64,000 nt of DNA from Stachybotrys elegans (taxonomy: Eukaryota > Ascomycota > Sordariomycetes > Hypocreales > Stachybotryaceae). Shown piece after piece: positions 43,334 through 55,268 of this stretch. The position numbers and the translations under genes are program-made. The notes beneath the pieces are model-generated. The model saw only the letters and a program-made list of their open reading frames with translations, was not told the origin of the DNA and searched no databases. The stretch's first letter is position 1. Each line of letters opens with the position of its first letter. The DNA is taken from assembly GCA_020746835.1 (NCBI GenBank), contig JAGPNK010000006.1, positions 1,054,001 through 1,118,000 on the forward strand. Reading direction: 5' to 3'.

Positions 43334-45316
43334 GCCTTTGCTGGCTCCGAAGTTGCCGGGTGGCATTGTGAGCCACAGTGCTCGTATATGTATGTCTATT
43401 TTTTCAGTACCTCTCGCATGGATACGGCGGATTCGGTTGGCTCATGGACTGGACTGGTGGGAAGGGGACGGGTGCTCTTGCATATCTGCGTCTTTTGATG
43501 GTCGCCATGATGTATGCTTTCTTCTTTTTTCCTTCTTCTTTCTCTACCTAGTTTAAAGGAGCTACTGGCGGAGTCATCTAGCAAACGTGAAAATGAACTG
43601 AATTACAATCAATACATGCATATATGAGGTTTTTGGTATTTGTGATGGAGATGTGAAGTACTCCGTGCGTGGCGTTTTTTCTCCTATAGTAGGTGTTGAG
43701 ATAGTGACGGCGAGCTACATGGGCTGTACAATAATACTTGTGTATACCGTGGCGGGGTATATCCAATAACTGACGAATCCTCTTTCCCGTCCAGGAGCTC
43801 TATTCAAGTACCATATATTGATACGTGCGTGACCGGTCTTGCGAACGACAGATCAGGTCATTGTTGGCAGAAGACAGGCATTCAGGCAAGTACCGATGGA
43901 CAAGGTGGATCGGACGAACATCTGTAACGCATTGGGGTTTGAAAAGTTGCCGAACAGGATGGTAAGACTCGCCAGGTATTGGGAGTAAGCAGGCGTCCGA
44001 CTCGTTCCGTGGAAGAGGGGATTTCAACCCGCCAGCCTCCGCTCATTCAGCTCCGTGTCGCCTCCGATCTCGACAGTCGGGTTGAGCACGCAATTTCATA
44101 CGAGGGTTTTCCGGGCCTCAACGCTTGATCCCATGGGGCCTAGGCCAAAACCATTGGCCTTGAATGTTCGCCGTAGGCTATCATCAGAGCCGAAAGGTGG
44201 ACTCTGACTGGAGATTAAGTGCGAGGGCGCCTCGGACCATGGCAAGTCACCGCCGAGACCCTGCACAAAGTAAAAACGGGGGCAGGATGGGTACCCTTGC
44301 ATTAGAGGGATGTATCGATGTGACCGGACCGAACGACAGCGGCGGCAAAGTGGCATATCGCCGTCGTGAATGGTCTCTGAGCAACGAGGGAGCACGTGGA
44401 GACAAACAGAACTCGAATGGGGAGGAGGCAAGTTTAGTCGAGCATCTACCACCGTGTTCAATGCTTATCGTGTTGTGGGACGTCTGGACAACCAAGAGCC
44501 GTGATGCCATCCGGCCTGACTCTGTCGTCTGTGGCGGTCGTCTCTGATTCGGCAACTGCTCGAGATACTTGTCCACGAAAGGAATAACAGCGAAGGACAA
44601 AGAACCACCCAGTGCTGATCTCAGGCGAGGTTGGTAGGCCCAGCAAAAGTCAATCATGGGCAGAAAACAGAAATTGGATTAGGAAAGCCCCTCCCCCCAC
44701 CTGCCTCCCTGCCATTGGCACCCTCCGTGCATGAGACTAACCTTAGCACTGGCTGAGACCTTGGGGGACCCGAGTCCTGGAGGGGAATAGGCGGCTTGGG
44801 ATGGCTCGTAGCAGAGAAAAAAAAATCATTTTGACACAGTGCCTTTACTCGGTACCCTTAGGATCCCGACCCAACATAGGCAGGACGTATCGCCCGGGTC
44901 ATCCAGTGGTATACAGGTAGCACTACCCCTCCCCCGCTTTCGGCGCTTGAGCTCTGCCACGCCAACACTTCACCGCTCGCCGCTGCCCCTCTTAAGCTTG
45001 CCTTCCTCTCCCTCCCCTTCTATCCCTCTCCCTCTTCTTCTTTCCTCTCTTTCTTTCTCTCCTCCCCTTCATTCCATCTGCCCTTCATATCCAGAGGATC
45101 AATTCTTTGCAGAGATCCGCTGTGGCAGTTTACTTGAACCTCATGTAAGTTCTGTCAAGCACACTCTGCCCATACACGCTTGCTCCTCGACATTCCCTCC
45201 CTGTCCCGACCACCCCGAAATCTATCAATCTCAGCTCGACACTCGACTCAATACACGCAACTAACGTCCTCCCAGCACTCATCATCTTACAGAGAGCTCC
45301 ACGAGCAATCGCCAAG
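43334..45316. other. 2 kb intergenic, promoter and leader of methionine synthase
   Basis: No gene supported. Frames at 44096-44461, 44164-44547 and 44247-44657 overlap each other on both strands. 44985-45075 is a long C- and T-rich tract, as often found upstream of highly expressed fungal genes, followed by the leader. Confidence 0.5.
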
Positions 45317-47729
45317 ATGGTTCAGTCCGCCGTTCTCGGTTTCCCCCGCATGGGTGTCAACCGTGACCTGAAGAAGGCCACCGAAGCTTGTGAGTTCTAA
45401 AACCTCCCCGCCTACTCTCCCTCCATACTAACAACCTTCAGACTGGGGTGGCAAGATCTCTCAGGCCGACCTCCTCGCCGAGGCCAAGAGGCTTCGTCTC
45501 GCTCACTGGAAGATCCAGAAGGATGCCGGTGTCGACATCATCCCCAGCAACGACTTCGCCCTGTACGACCAGGTCCTTGCCCACATCCAGGACTTCGGTG
45601 TATGTTCACCCTTCAGCCATCCCCTTGCATCCGCTCAAAGCTAATCCATCTCTATCCAGGCCGTTCCCGAGCGTTACACCAAGGATGGCCTTGACCCCAT
45701 TGACCAGTACTTCGCCATGGGCCGTGGCCACCAGAAGGGAGGCATCGATGTCCCCAGTCTGGAGATGGTCAAGTGGTTTGACTCCAACTACCACTACGTC
45801 AAGCCCACCCTCCAGGACAACCAGACCTTCAAGCTGGTTGACTCTCCCAAGGCTGTCAACGAGTTCAACGAGGCCAAGGAGGCTGGCATTGCCACCCGCC
45901 CTGTCCTTGTCGGACCCGTGAGCTTCCTCCACCTCGGAAAGGCCGACCGTGGCCAGTCCGTTGACCCCATTGACCTGCTCGACAAGCTTCTGCCTGTCTA
46001 CGAGCAGCTCCTCACCCAGCTCAAGGAGGCTGGTGCCGAGACCGTCCAGATCGATGAGCCCGTTCTCGTCTTCGATCTCCCCCAGAAGACCAAGGATGCC
46101 TTCAAGCCTGCCTACGAGAAGTTCGCCAGCCTCGGCGACAAGATCCCCAAGCTGGTCTTCACCACCTACTTCGGTGACATTGTCCACAACCTGGACCTCC
46201 TCCCCAAGGACCTCTACGCCCTCCACATTGACCTTGTCCGCAACCCTGAGCAGCTCAGCACTGTCATCGGTGCTCTTGGCCCCAACACCATCCTGTCTGC
46301 CGGTGTTGTCGACGGTCGCAACATCTGGAAGACCAACCTGAAGCGTGCCATCGAGACTGTTGAGACTGCCATCCAGACCCTTGGCAAGGAGCGCGTCATT
46401 GTCGCTACCTCCAGCTCCCTCCTCCACACCCCCCACACCCTGGCCAGCGAGAAGAAGCTCGACCCCGAGGTCGCTGACTGGTTCTCCTTCGCCACCGAGA
46501 AGGCTTCTGAGATTGCCGTCATCGCCAAGGCTGTCACTGAGGGCCCTGCCTCCGTCCGTGAGCAGCTCGAGGCCAACGCCAAGTCCATGGAGGCTCGTGC
46601 CACCTCCAGCCGCACCAACGACCCCAAGGTCAAGGAGCGCCAGTCCAAGATCACTGAGGCTGACTACAGCCGCAAGGACGAGTTCCCCGTCCGTATCGAC
46701 GAGCAGCAGAAGAAGCTCAACCTCCCCCTCTTCCCCACCACCACCATTGGTTCCTTCCCCCAGACCAAGGAGATCCGTCTCTCCCGCAACAAGCTCACCA
46801 AGGGTGAGATCACTGTCGAGGAGTACGACAAGTTCATTGAGAAGGAGATTGCCGACAACGTCAAGATCCAGGAGGAGCTTGGCCTCGACGTCTTCGTTCA
46901 CGGTGAGCCTGAGCGTAACGACATGGTCCAGTACTTTGGTGAGCGTCTTGACGGCTATGCCTTTACCACCCACGCCTGGGTCCAGAGCTACGGTTCGCGT
47001 TGCGTCCGTCCCCCCATCATTGTCGGTGACATCTCGCGTCCCGCTCCTATGACTGTCAAGGAATCAAAATTTGCAGTCTCGGTGTCTAGCAAGCCCATGA
47101 AGGGTATGCTGACTGGCCCCGTCACCTGCCTGCGATGGTCTTTCCCCCGTGACGATGTCCACCAGTCCGTCCAGGCCGAGCAGCTTGCTCTGGCTCTCCG
47201 TGACGAGGTCGTCGACCTTGAGAAGGCCGGCGTCGACGTCATCCAGGTCGACGAGCCTGCCCTCCGTGAGGGTCTGCCTCTGCGCTCTGGCAAGGAGCGT
47301 GTTGCTTACCTTGACTGGGCTGTCAAGGCTTTCAAGCTCTCCACCGCCGGTGTCGAGAACTCTACTCAGATCCACTCCCACTTCTGCTACTCTGAGTTCC
47401 AGGACTTCTTCCACGCCATTGCTGCCCTCGATGCCGATGTCCTGTCCATCGAGAACAGCAAGTCTGATGCCAAGCTCCTCAGCGTCTTCGTTGACTCTGC
47501 CTACCCCCGCCACATCGGCCCTGGTGTCTACGACATCCACTCCCCTCGTGTTCCCAGCGAGCAGGAGATCAAGGACCGCATCGAGGAGATGCTTCAGTTC
47601 CTCCGCCCCGATCAGCTTTGGATCGACCCCGACTGCGGTCTCAAGACCCGCCAGTGGAAGGAGACCAAGGAGGCTCTGGTCAACATGGTCAACGCCGCCA
47701 AGTTCTTCCGCGCCAAGTACGCCAAATAA
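45317..47729 (+). CDS. MET6: cobalamin-independent methionine synthase
   Basis: Transfers the methyl group of 5-methyltetrahydropteroyltri-glutamate to homocysteine, giving methionine (EC 2.1.1.14), cytosolic. A 766-residue protein from exons 45317-45389, 45442-45599 and 45660-47729. It starts MVQSAVLGFPRMGVNRDLKK, as in fungal homologues. The N-terminal barrel includes WFDSNYHYVKP; the C-terminal barrel includes LPLFPTTTIGSFPQTKEIR and GPVTCLRWSFPRDD. Zinc ligands are visible: His and Cys in HSHFCYSEF, Glu in LSIENSKSD, Cys in WIDPDCGLKTRQW. Extreme codon bias indicates very high expression. The 455-codon frame on the opposite strand is a by-product of that bias. Confidence 0.98.
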
Positions 47730-48790
47730 GCGTCGTCACGTCGGCAGCTGGAGCCTGATGTGTTCCAGCCCCCGTGGCATGGCCGGACTGTGTTAACAAC
47801 ATAAAAATTTTCATTTATTATGATGATGAGGCTGCTCTTAACAAGTGGCTACGATTTCAACATCGGCGTTCTGGATGGTATGGACGGCGGGTGAACAGAT
47901 GCGCCTTGCCACACCCAAAAAGTTTAACATTAGGGTTTGGGAATGACTGTAACGGAGGATGGCACGGCGCGCATTCAACATAGAAAGCATATACCCTCCC
48001 AATACCAGGGAGCTTGTCTTTTGTACCTAGAAAACCAACAGTGGATTACTCCACTAGTATGAACGAAGTTGGTTTTTGAACCACAGACCTTCAAGTGACT
48101 TGATTGTGATACCGCGTTAGGAGACGCCACTGAACATGAACCGTAACTGTCAGCGTGTATGACCTCGTAGGTGCACAGGTGTGGGAATAAGATGTTATGC
48201 AGCAATGGGGCTGCTGGCGAAGGTCGTAGAAAGAGGAGAAAAGGAAAGCGAAGAAGACGAAGAAGACGAAGAAGACGAAGAAGAAGACGAAGAAGACGAA
48301 GAAGACGAAGAAGACGATAGGAGAAGGGGGAGAAAAAGAGGAGGAATAAAATTAACTAAATATATATTTCCTAGAGTATTCTCATGAGGTCATGTATACA
48401 GATAGATTGCGCAGTCTCATGCTGGCTGAGTTCAGAGATTCTTCACTGGTGCTTGGTTACTATAATGAATGCACTGCCGTCACTGTCAGTAGGTCGAGAC
48501 CCAGTAGAGAGCTTAGCTCTACCAGCACGACGACCCACTTCAACTTCTTCCTCACTTTGGCAGGCCAAACACGCCCTCTCCATTACCAGCAACGCACGCA
48601 ACCGCAGGCATTTCCCACGCACCCAGCAAGCCACGGCAGAACAGCAGCTCCCCGTACCGCCGCGGCACTCGTCTACGCCCAGAGCGCGCACGAAACACGA
48701 GGAGGGGCCTCCGCAGCCCTCGCAATCAATGACGCCGCGCTCCGGCCGCCCAGTAGCAGCAGCAGCAATTCGAACCCGACCCGGGCGACC
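47730..48790. other. intergenic with hexanucleotide repeat
   Basis: 3' flank of MET6, a GAAGAC repeat (48249-48315) and the promoter of the TAF3-like gene. The frame of the latter extends upstream to ATG 48392 without stops, but that sequence is low complexity and I start the gene at 48791. Confidence 0.5.
48249..48315 (+). repeat. GAAGAC/GAA simple repeat
   Basis: Eleven or so GAAGAC or GAAGAAGAC units in a row, 67 bp, between MET6 and the TAF3-like gene. Translated, the tract gives only a Glu/Asp run. Confidence 0.85.
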
Positions 48791-49578
48791 ATGACGACGC
48801 CCCCCTCGCTCTTCCACGCCCTCCTGCGGCCCTCGATCCTGCAGATCCTGCGCGCCACGGGCTACCACTCGACGCGCCCGGCCGTCCTCGACTCGCTGAC
48901 GGACCTGGCCGCGCGCTACCTCCTCCTGCTGTGCCAGAACACGGCGAGCCACGCCGTCCACAACCACGGCGACGCCGCCGACTTCACGCTCGTCGACGTG
49001 CGCCTGGCGCTGCAGGACGCGGGCGCCATGCTCCCGGATACCGTGCCCACGCAGGAGCTCTGGGGCGGCCGCGAGGACGTGCGCGGCGTCGAGGAGTTTG
49101 TCAGGTGGTTCTCCGGCCCGCGCATGAAGGAGCTCATGGAGTTTGGGATCGGCGACGGCGAGATTGACGCAACCGACTATCTAAACGGTAGGACTCTCCC
49201 AGCTTCGCCATGCGTTTGATTTCTTTTATACATTTTTTTCCCTCTGATGCCATGTGCTAACGACGGCGCGCTGCAGCACTCAAAAAGAAGCACAGCAAGA
49301 CGGCCGACGACTCCAAGTACCACGGCACCATCATCGGCCGCGGCAACGACGTCGGCGAGGTCCAGGTCGAGGGCGGCGTCGAGACGTCGATTTCAGAATG
49401 GATGCGCAACCGCTTCGGCCCGCCGCCCGAGGCCAACGACGCCGAGGCCCAGGAGGGCAATGACACGGCGCTCTCGCCGCTCTCTAGCCTCTCCTCCGCC
49501 GATTCGGAGGCCATACAAGACGCTCCCGCCGAAGGCGGCGGCAGCGGCGGCGGCGAGGAGAAGATGGATCTGTCTTGA
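48791..49578 (+). CDS. TAF3-like protein with bromodomain-associated histone fold
   Basis: Candidate TFIID subunit 3: its histone fold pairs with TAF10 in the general transcription factor TFIID. A 232-residue protein, exons 48791-49187 and 49277-49578, intron 89 nt. The N-terminal histone fold reads PSLFHALLRPSILQILRATG, YHSTRPAVLDSLTDLAARYL and LLLCQNTASHAVHNH, then FTLVDVRLALQDAGAML. Next comes EFVRWFSGPRMKELMEFG, which is typical of fungal TAF3-like proteins. The C-terminal part is acidic, Ser- and Gly-rich, with ALKKKHSKTADDSKYHGTII. There is no PHD finger, as in fungal forms. GC content is very high in exon 1. Start chosen at the Met just before the fold (MTTPPSLFHALL). Confidence 0.85.
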
Positions 49579-49960
49579 TGGCACAGATGCCTTGCCGTCG
49601 TGAGACACATATATACAAAAGGTGGGAAGGGGGGGCTGGCGCTCGGGACATTTGGCTTTGGAAGGGACCTCTTTGCATAGCGATGGAGTTTGGGTACGCG
49701 ACTCTTTCTCACTAAGGAACCGGGAGAAGAGAGGGAATCGGGCTTTATTTTTCTATCTACGCGTGTGGCATGCCAGGGCCATTGCTGTGCGTGCATCGCG
49801 AGGTAGCATGACATGATATGGGAAGTTTGTCTATACATTTTTACACTTATAATACAGATCGTTGAGCGGTGGACCACAGCTCCTCCTCCGTCTTTCCCTA
49901 TTCTTCCCATTTTTCCAAACGCCGTCCATTGTTTGCATACACGCCCAGCCCTCTTCCTCT
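49579..49960. other. convergent 3' intergenic
   Basis: 3' ends of the TAF3-like gene and the PPR-type gene; nothing else seen. Confidence 0.5.
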
Positions 49961-52420
49961 CTAGTTCTTGTTCTTGGGGGACAGTAAATCATACACACCC
50001 ATCTCATTGGCCACCCTGCCGAGCATCTTGCCCACGCTCTCGCCCGCCGGCTCCTCGGGCCAAAACTGCTTCTGCAGGAACTCGTACAAGGCCTGGACGC
50101 GCCTCTCGCCTTCGAGCGCCTGCGCGTTGCCACCCACCGAGGCCAGCAGCTCACGGTCCAACTCCCGCTTGGCCGTCATCAAGCGCCGGCGGTGTGTGTC
50201 GTTATTCCAGGATATCTTGGTCGTGCCGAGCATCATCTCGAGCACAAGCGTCTCCGATGGCACGAAGTTGAAGACGTCCTTGAGCGTCGTCAGCGCCACT
50301 AGGAATCCGGCATTGTCCTGCAGCTGTCGGAAGCTGTGCAGGATCTTGCGCGCCAGCTGTCCGTCCATGCCTTCTGGGGGGAATGCCGACTTGTGTGTGA
50401 TCATCTCCTTGAACAGCGCGCGGGCCTCGGCCGCATGGTCCTGGGACACCTCGTAGAGGCGGTTGACGGCGATCGTCTTCCAGAGCGCGCTGAATGTGTA
50501 CGGGTCTGGGGCCATTCCTCGCTTCTGGATAAGAGTCTCGTAGGTCTGGAGTGCTTCCTTGATCTGACCCGTCTGGATGTATGATTCGAGTAGTTGGTTC
50601 ACAATGAACACGTCCGGACTGATTTTGGCCGCACGGAAAGCATCCCACAACTCTGCCAGTCGTTCGTGTAGTCCACGCACTCGATAGTTTTCAGCGAGCA
50701 GGGAAAATGTTTCCAGGTTGGCTCTGGGAACCTCTGCTGGACCGGGCTTCTTCTCCTGGCCTGCCTTGGCGACAGCCACAGAGTCCCGGGACTTGACAAA
50801 ACTGATTCGACTCTCAATCATTTTCCATCCCAGTTCGTCAGCCTTGGCAATACTGTCCGCGAGACCTGAGCGGTGCCATGCACCGATGAGACCGTTCAGA
50901 TGAATGGGTGCTGCTGCTACCCCCCTATCGCTCATAAACTCCACGACCGAATAGGCGCCCTCCAAATCGCCGGCGCCGATCAGTCGCTTCAGCCATTTCC
51001 CGACAAAGAACTTGTTGGCGACCACCGAAGGCAGGTATTTCTGCTTCTTCAGGTCGATCTCGCCATCGCTCATCATGTCAACAAAGGCGTACAGGGCGTT
51101 TTCGATCTGGTTCGCCGTCAGGAAGATGGAGATGACCTGGTCGTAATCTTCGATTTTCATGCTCTGCCCGAGCGATTGCCGCATTCGCCGATAGGCATTC
51201 CATGCCTTCTTGTGGCCCTCGGGTGTGCCCTGCTCAGAGAAGGTCCGAATCACGGGCACCATGATGCGAGGGTCCGCGTTGTTCACCAGAAGCCGATTGA
51301 CAGCTCGTTCGGCTTGCTCCAGATCGCCCACGCGGCAGTACATCCGCACACCAAGCTCCCAAAAATCCTGAAATGTCTCAGAGCTCTCCAAGCCTAGTGT
51401 GGCGACGCATCTCCTCCAGTTGTCCAGGGCCCGCGTCTCCCATCCGTCAACAAACACGGCCTCTATCGTGAGGAGCTGCTGGGCAGGACTCAGCGTCACC
51501 TTGGCCTCGCTCATGTCCCGGGAAAGCTGGGAGATGTGCATCAGACGATTAATATGCACAGACTCATCCGTGGCAAAGACGTCCCATAGCAATTCCCAAA
51601 CATCGAGCGGGACATTAGCCCAGCCGTGCGCCAACGTTGGTCGAGCAGCGGAATAGGCCTTGTAAATCTCGGCAATCATCGTCTTGGTCAAGCCGCCCTC
51701 ACGGCGGCTTTGGGGAATCAATCGCCGAAGGATAAAGTTGAGCTTGGCAATTTTCTTCCTCTGGTTGGGAGTCCACGGCTCCTCTGAGATCTGGGGCACC
51801 CGGGCTGCAGCTTTGACAGGGTCGATCCCGACGCCCATGAGCTTCTTTACCTGCTGCGCCAGGTCTCGTGGCATGTCTGCCGTGGCCTGTTCGATTTGCG
51901 TGTCGATCGAGGCCGCGTACGCTTGCATCTGCGCCTTGAACTTGACTACGTCCTCCTCGGTCTTGATATTCTTCCAGTCAACACCTATCTCGTGGATGAC
52001 CTCGTCGAGCGCATTTCTCGCATCCGCCGTCGGAACCATGGCTTTTACGTTTTCGAAGCCAAACTTGAGAGCCGTCTCGGGCGTGATGGACGGGTCGTCC
52101 TCGGGCACTTCGTGGCGATTCTGCCCCTGCTGGTCAAAGTATCGGACAGAGAAGTTGGCATTCTCCTTGGACGCATTGGCGAGGCCCGCGAGCTTCAGCT
52201 CCTCAAACTGCCTGTTCAGCTCGTCGGTGCTCATAGGGGCTTTCTTGGGTGCCGTCCGCGTCCGGGTTCTTGCTCGTCGGGTCGCCGTGGAACTGAATGA
52301 AGCAACCCATGCTTGCGCCGGCGCTGCCACCGCGGGCTGCTGTCGGATGCTCAGCAAGCATGACCGGCACACGGTCGCGTTACGACATCCGAAGTCGAAA
52401 AGCAGCGGCCTGGAAGGCAT
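49961..52420 (-). CDS. mitochondrial PPR-type RNA-binding/translation factor
   Basis: Intronless, 819 residues from ATG 52420 (MPSRPLLFDFGCRNATVCRS); upstream in-frame Met codons exist. The basic, hydroxylated N-terminus (FSSTATRRARTRTRTAPKK) looks like a mitochondrial presequence. From about residue 320 helical hairpin repeats of pentatricopeptide type run to the C-terminus, for example DFWELGVRMYCRVGDLEQAE, VISIFLTANQIENALYAFVD, VNQLLESYIQTGQIKEALQT and DPYTFSALWKTIAVN. Such proteins bind mitochondrial transcripts and support their stability or translation. It resembles the fungal Cya5-type proteins needed for cox1 expression, but target and orthology are inference. The gene shares a short divergent promoter with RCL1. 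Confidence 0.85.
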   Translation of the reverse strand: MPSRPLLFDFGCRNATVCRSCLLSIRQQPAVAAPAQAWVASFSSTATRRARTRTRTAPKKAPMSTDELNRQFEELKLAGLANASKENANFSVRYFDQQGQNRHEVPEDDPSITPETALKFGFENVKAMVPTADARNALDEVIHEIGVDWKNIKTEEDVVKFKAQMQAYAASIDTQIEQATADMPRDLAQQVKKLMGVGIDPVKAAARVPQISEEPWTPNQRKKIAKLNFILRRLIPQSRREGGLTKTMIAEIYKAYSAARPTLAHGWANVPLDVWELLWDVFATDESVHINRLMHISQLSRDMSEAKVTLSPAQQLLTIEAVFVDGWETRALDNWRRCVATLGLESSETFQDFWELGVRMYCRVGDLEQAERAVNRLLVNNADPRIMVPVIRTFSEQGTPEGHKKAWNAYRRMRQSLGQSMKIEDYDQVISIFLTANQIENALYAFVDMMSDGEIDLKKQKYLPSVVANKFFVGKWLKRLIGAGDLEGAYSVVEFMSDRGVAAAPIHLNGLIGAWHRSGLADSIAKADELGWKMIESRISFVKSRDSVAVAKAGQEKKPGPAEVPRANLETFSLLAENYRVRGLHERLAELWDAFRAAKISPDVFIVNQLLESYIQTGQIKEALQTYETLIQKRGMAPDPYTFSALWKTIAVNRLYEVSQDHAAEARALFKEMITHKSAFPPEGMDGQLARKILHSFRQLQDNAGFLVALTTLKDVFNFVPSETLVLEMMLGTTKISWNNDTHRRRLMTAKRELDRELLASVGGNAQALEGERRVQALYEFLQKQFWPEEPAGESVGKMLGRVANEMGVYDLLSPKNKN

Positions 52421-52736
52421 ACTTTGGAGGGCGTCATCGGTTGGCTCGCATATAATATAACTACAGGTAGGAACTGCAGCTTCTGGCGTGAAGAAGCTCC
52501 GTCCCTTTCTTCTGCACGATATGGACTGCAAGAGCTTATCGATAACCCACCTGAATTAGCGTCTTGCCATGCGAAAAAGTCCTTCACCGCCTGCCTATCC
52601 GAGGTTAAACCCACTTTGCTGGACGGCAGAAAAATAATTTTTGCTGCATACTAACTACAACCATAGGCTCTGCTCTCGCTGGCAAGCAGCACTTGCGACT
52701 GGGACTGCCCTCAAGATACCCTCCCAGCTGCGGAAA
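52421..52736. promoter_or_regulatory. divergent promoter, PPR-type gene and RCL1
   Basis: 316 bp between start codons on opposite strands; the start regions of both transcripts must lie here. Confidence 0.55.
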
Positions 52737-53954
52737 ATGTCGAATTCCTCGCCCGAATTCCTGCGATTCACCGGGCACCGGTCGTTCACGCAGAGATTGG
52801 TTCTGTCGACACTGACCGGCCGGCCCGTCCACATCTCCAAGATCCGAAGCTCCTCGCCCACGAACCCAGGTCTTGCCCCTCATGAGATCTCTTTCCTCCG
52901 CCTCCTCGAAGCCGTCACCAACGGCAGCTCCATGCAGATTTCCTACACGGGTACGACGATAACGTATCACCCCGGTCTCATCACCGGCTGCATTGCTGGT
53001 CTCGGCGCCTCGGACGGCGACATCATCGAACACAACCTCCCCCCCACATGCGCGCGAGGCGTCACCTACTTCCTCTTCCCCCTGTGCCTGCTGGCACCCT
53101 TTTCCAAGGCGCATATGAACGTCCGGTTCACCGGCGCTGGCGTCATCACTTCCGCAACAGAAGCCGGCGATGTTTCTGTGGATACATTCCGAACCGCCGT
53201 GCTTCCCCTCTTCAACCTCTTTGGCATCCCGCCTGTGCGCATAGAGCTGCGTGTGCTGCAGCGCTCTTGCGCCGGCTCCAATGGCTACGGTGGAGGCGGC
53301 AGCGTAGAACTACGATTTGCCAGTCAAGTGCGGCTGCCCAAGACTCTTCACCTGAACCGGAACCCCGGGCGTGTAAAGAGGATACGAGGTGTCGCGTACT
53401 GTACTGGTGTCTCTGCCTCCAATAACGCGCGGATGATTCACTCAGCCCGCGAGGTGCTCAACCCGCTTGTCTCGGATATTCACATTGCAGCACAGTACGA
53501 CCAGGCCCCCCTGGTGCCGACCGGAGACAAAGCCGGAAGCAAGAAGCGTCTGGGAATCGGCTTCGGGCTGAGTCTGGTGGCTGAGTCCAACTCAGTGGGA
53601 GTCCTCTATTCGGCAGACGTCGTCGTACCCCCAGCGGGTGGTGTGGTGCCCGAGGAGATTGGCAAGCGGTGCGCTTATCAGCTGCTGGAGACGATTGCCA
53701 AGGGTGGTTGCGCGAGCGAGGTGTCGGCGGGAACCATGCTGATATTGATGGCCATGGGATCCGAGGATGTTGGCCGACTACGGCTGGGCAAGGATGTGTT
53801 GGGCACAGAGGACTCGGTCCGGTTAGCAAGGGATCTTAGGACGTTTGGGGCAAGCAGCTGGGGTCTGCGAGACGTGGAGGAAGACGACACGGGAGACATT
53901 GTCGTATCAGTAAAGGGCACTGGCGTTGGTAATGTGGGCAGAAAGATAGCCTAA
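52737..53954 (+). CDS. RCL1: 18S rRNA processing factor Rcl1 (RNA 3'-cyclase-like)
   Basis: Nucleolar component of the small-subunit processome; with the GTPase Bms1 it acts in cleavage at site A2 of pre-rRNA. It has the RNA-cyclase fold without cyclase activity. Intronless, 405 residues from MSNSSPEFLRFTGHRSFTQR. Features: RLVLSTLTGRPVHISKIRS, GLAPHEISFLRLLEAVTNGS, ITYHPGLITGC, RGVTYFLFPLCLLAPFSK, PPVRIELRVLQRSCAGSNGY GGGGSVEL split across one loop, VKRIRGVAYCTGVS, and C-terminal IAKGGCASEVSAGTMLILMA with GTGVGNVGRKIA. This is the full, normal length. Confidence 0.95.
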   Translation: MSNSSPEFLRFTGHRSFTQRLVLSTLTGRPVHISKIRSSSPTNPGLAPHEISFLRLLEAVTNGSSMQISYTGTTITYHPGLITGCIAGLGASDGDIIEHNLPPTCARGVTYFLFPLCLLAPFSKAHMNVRFTGAGVITSATEAGDVSVDTFRTAVLPLFNLFGIPPVRIELRVLQRSCAGSNGYGGGGSVELRFASQVRLPKTLHLNRNPGRVKRIRGVAYCTGVSASNNARMIHSAREVLNPLVSDIHIAAQYDQAPLVPTGDKAGSKKRLGIGFGLSLVAESNSVGVLYSADVVVPPAGGVVPEEIGKRCAYQLLETIAKGGCASEVSAGTMLILMAMGSEDVGRLRLGKDVLGTEDSVRLARDLRTFGASSWGLRDVEEDDTGDIVVSVKGTGVGNVGRKIA

Positions 53955-54051
53955 GCTTTGTGACATTCAATTCATATTCTCAAAAGCCTATGCGCTCTCT
54001 GGTAGTGGCTGGAAGACGCTGTACTATGGCGATGCACAAGAGAATAGCCTT

Positions 54052-55268
54052 CTATCGATTCTGGGTACCGGCGAGAGTATCAACCATAGCCGCCCGTCGC
54101 TGTGCCTGTAACGTGGCCAGTGTCGCCTCGTAGCCGAGGGATCGCAGCGCAGAGGCGCCTCTATCGTTGTCCGAGAAAGCCAATCGCAACGCTTGTGTTA
54201 CTCGATATTCTCCAATGATGGCGTTGCCCGAGCAAAGCAGGTCGTTGAGATGCGAGCCAGGGGATTCATCCAAGCCGTCATTGGTAGACTCGGCTTCGTC
54301 GATGATGCGCTGGCTATTATCAGCGCCGTTGGGAGAAATCAGGGGCTGCATCTCCACGTCATTGGTCTCGTCCAGTGTCGGCAAGACGTTATCTCGCAGG
54401 ACACCTCGCTCCTCGGCATCCAGCGCCTCCATGGTCTGCGCGGGAGCAAGCTCTCTGGCCACATCCTGCGAAATCGGACGGAAGGTCTTGAGGGCGACCC
54501 GGAGATTCTCGCGCTCCGAGTGGATAGCAATCATCAGACATTGTACGGAGAGTATAAACAGGTCTGCAAGCATGTAGTATATCCGCCAAGCAGGAGGGCG
54601 CTGCCCGATAAAGTCAATGATGAGTCCGCCGTGCTGGTATCCGCGATGATAGTCGGGACCGACGGGCGGTGCGCTGAAGAGGTGAAGGAGCAAACAGATA
54701 AAGTTGGGTATCAGGATCATGAGAACGTGCATTCTAGTCGAGGGCACGGCAATCGGAAAGGTCGGATCTTTGGGCGTCAGGCACATGATTTGCCCAATGG
54801 CGCGCAGCAGAAATCGAAACAGCGAACATCTAGAGAGCGCCGCACGTCAGCAGATGGGCGATGAAGATCAGGGGCGTGGAGGGAGGAAGGGGTCACGAAC
54901 TCCATGTAGTATAGAGCACTGAGCTCTGCAAAGACGATGAGGTCGAGGGATTTGAGCAGATGGCTCAAGAAAGCCAGCTTTTTGGCCAGGCCAGGGTTGC
55001 GACGCTTCCTGCTCTTCTTCTGTCGGCGACGGGCGCGGTCAACGGCAGCATCCTGGCGGGAGCGAGACTCGGGGCGGAGCGAGGCGGAGGAGGCGGCATG
55101 GCGGCGTCGGGTGCTGTGTTGCGATGATGCTGCCGGATCGGTCTGGCGGTCGCCGTTGTCGTTGTCGACGTCGACGTCGACGTCGTCGTCATCGTTGCGA
55201 GGACGGGCGGCGAGATGCTGCAGCAGCGGTTCGGCCGTTGAGCTGGGCCCTCCATCATCAGGGCTCAT
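54052..55268 (-). CDS. DUF1746 membrane protein, Dsc4-like subunit of the Dsc E3 ligase
   Basis: The Dsc complex is a Golgi/endosome ubiquitin ligase that activates SREBP and degrades orphan membrane proteins; its Dsc4 subunit has a DUF1746 domain. A 381-residue protein from exons 55268-54901 and 54829-54052, intron 71 nt (GTTCGT..CTCTAG). The N-terminal 90 residues are charged and disordered. DUF1746-like hydrophobic segments follow: FLSHLLKSLDLIVFAELSAL, YYMECSLFRFLLRAIGQIM, MHVLMILIPNFICLLLHLFS and WRIYYMLADLFILSVQCLMI. The C-terminal part is acidic and soluble. Assignment rests on this membrane pattern and fungal context. The 3' end is 97 bp from the end of RCL1 (convergent). Confidence 0.8.

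Noticed and set aside
45606..46973. 455-codon open frame antisense to methionine synthase
   Set aside because: It exists because the sense gene uses C-ending codons; its Leu/Gly/Val-rich product matches nothing and the sense gene is certain.
48392..48790. 133-codon N-terminal extension of the TAF3-like gene
   Set aside because: Open by chance in low-complexity sequence; the conserved fold starts right after Met 48791.
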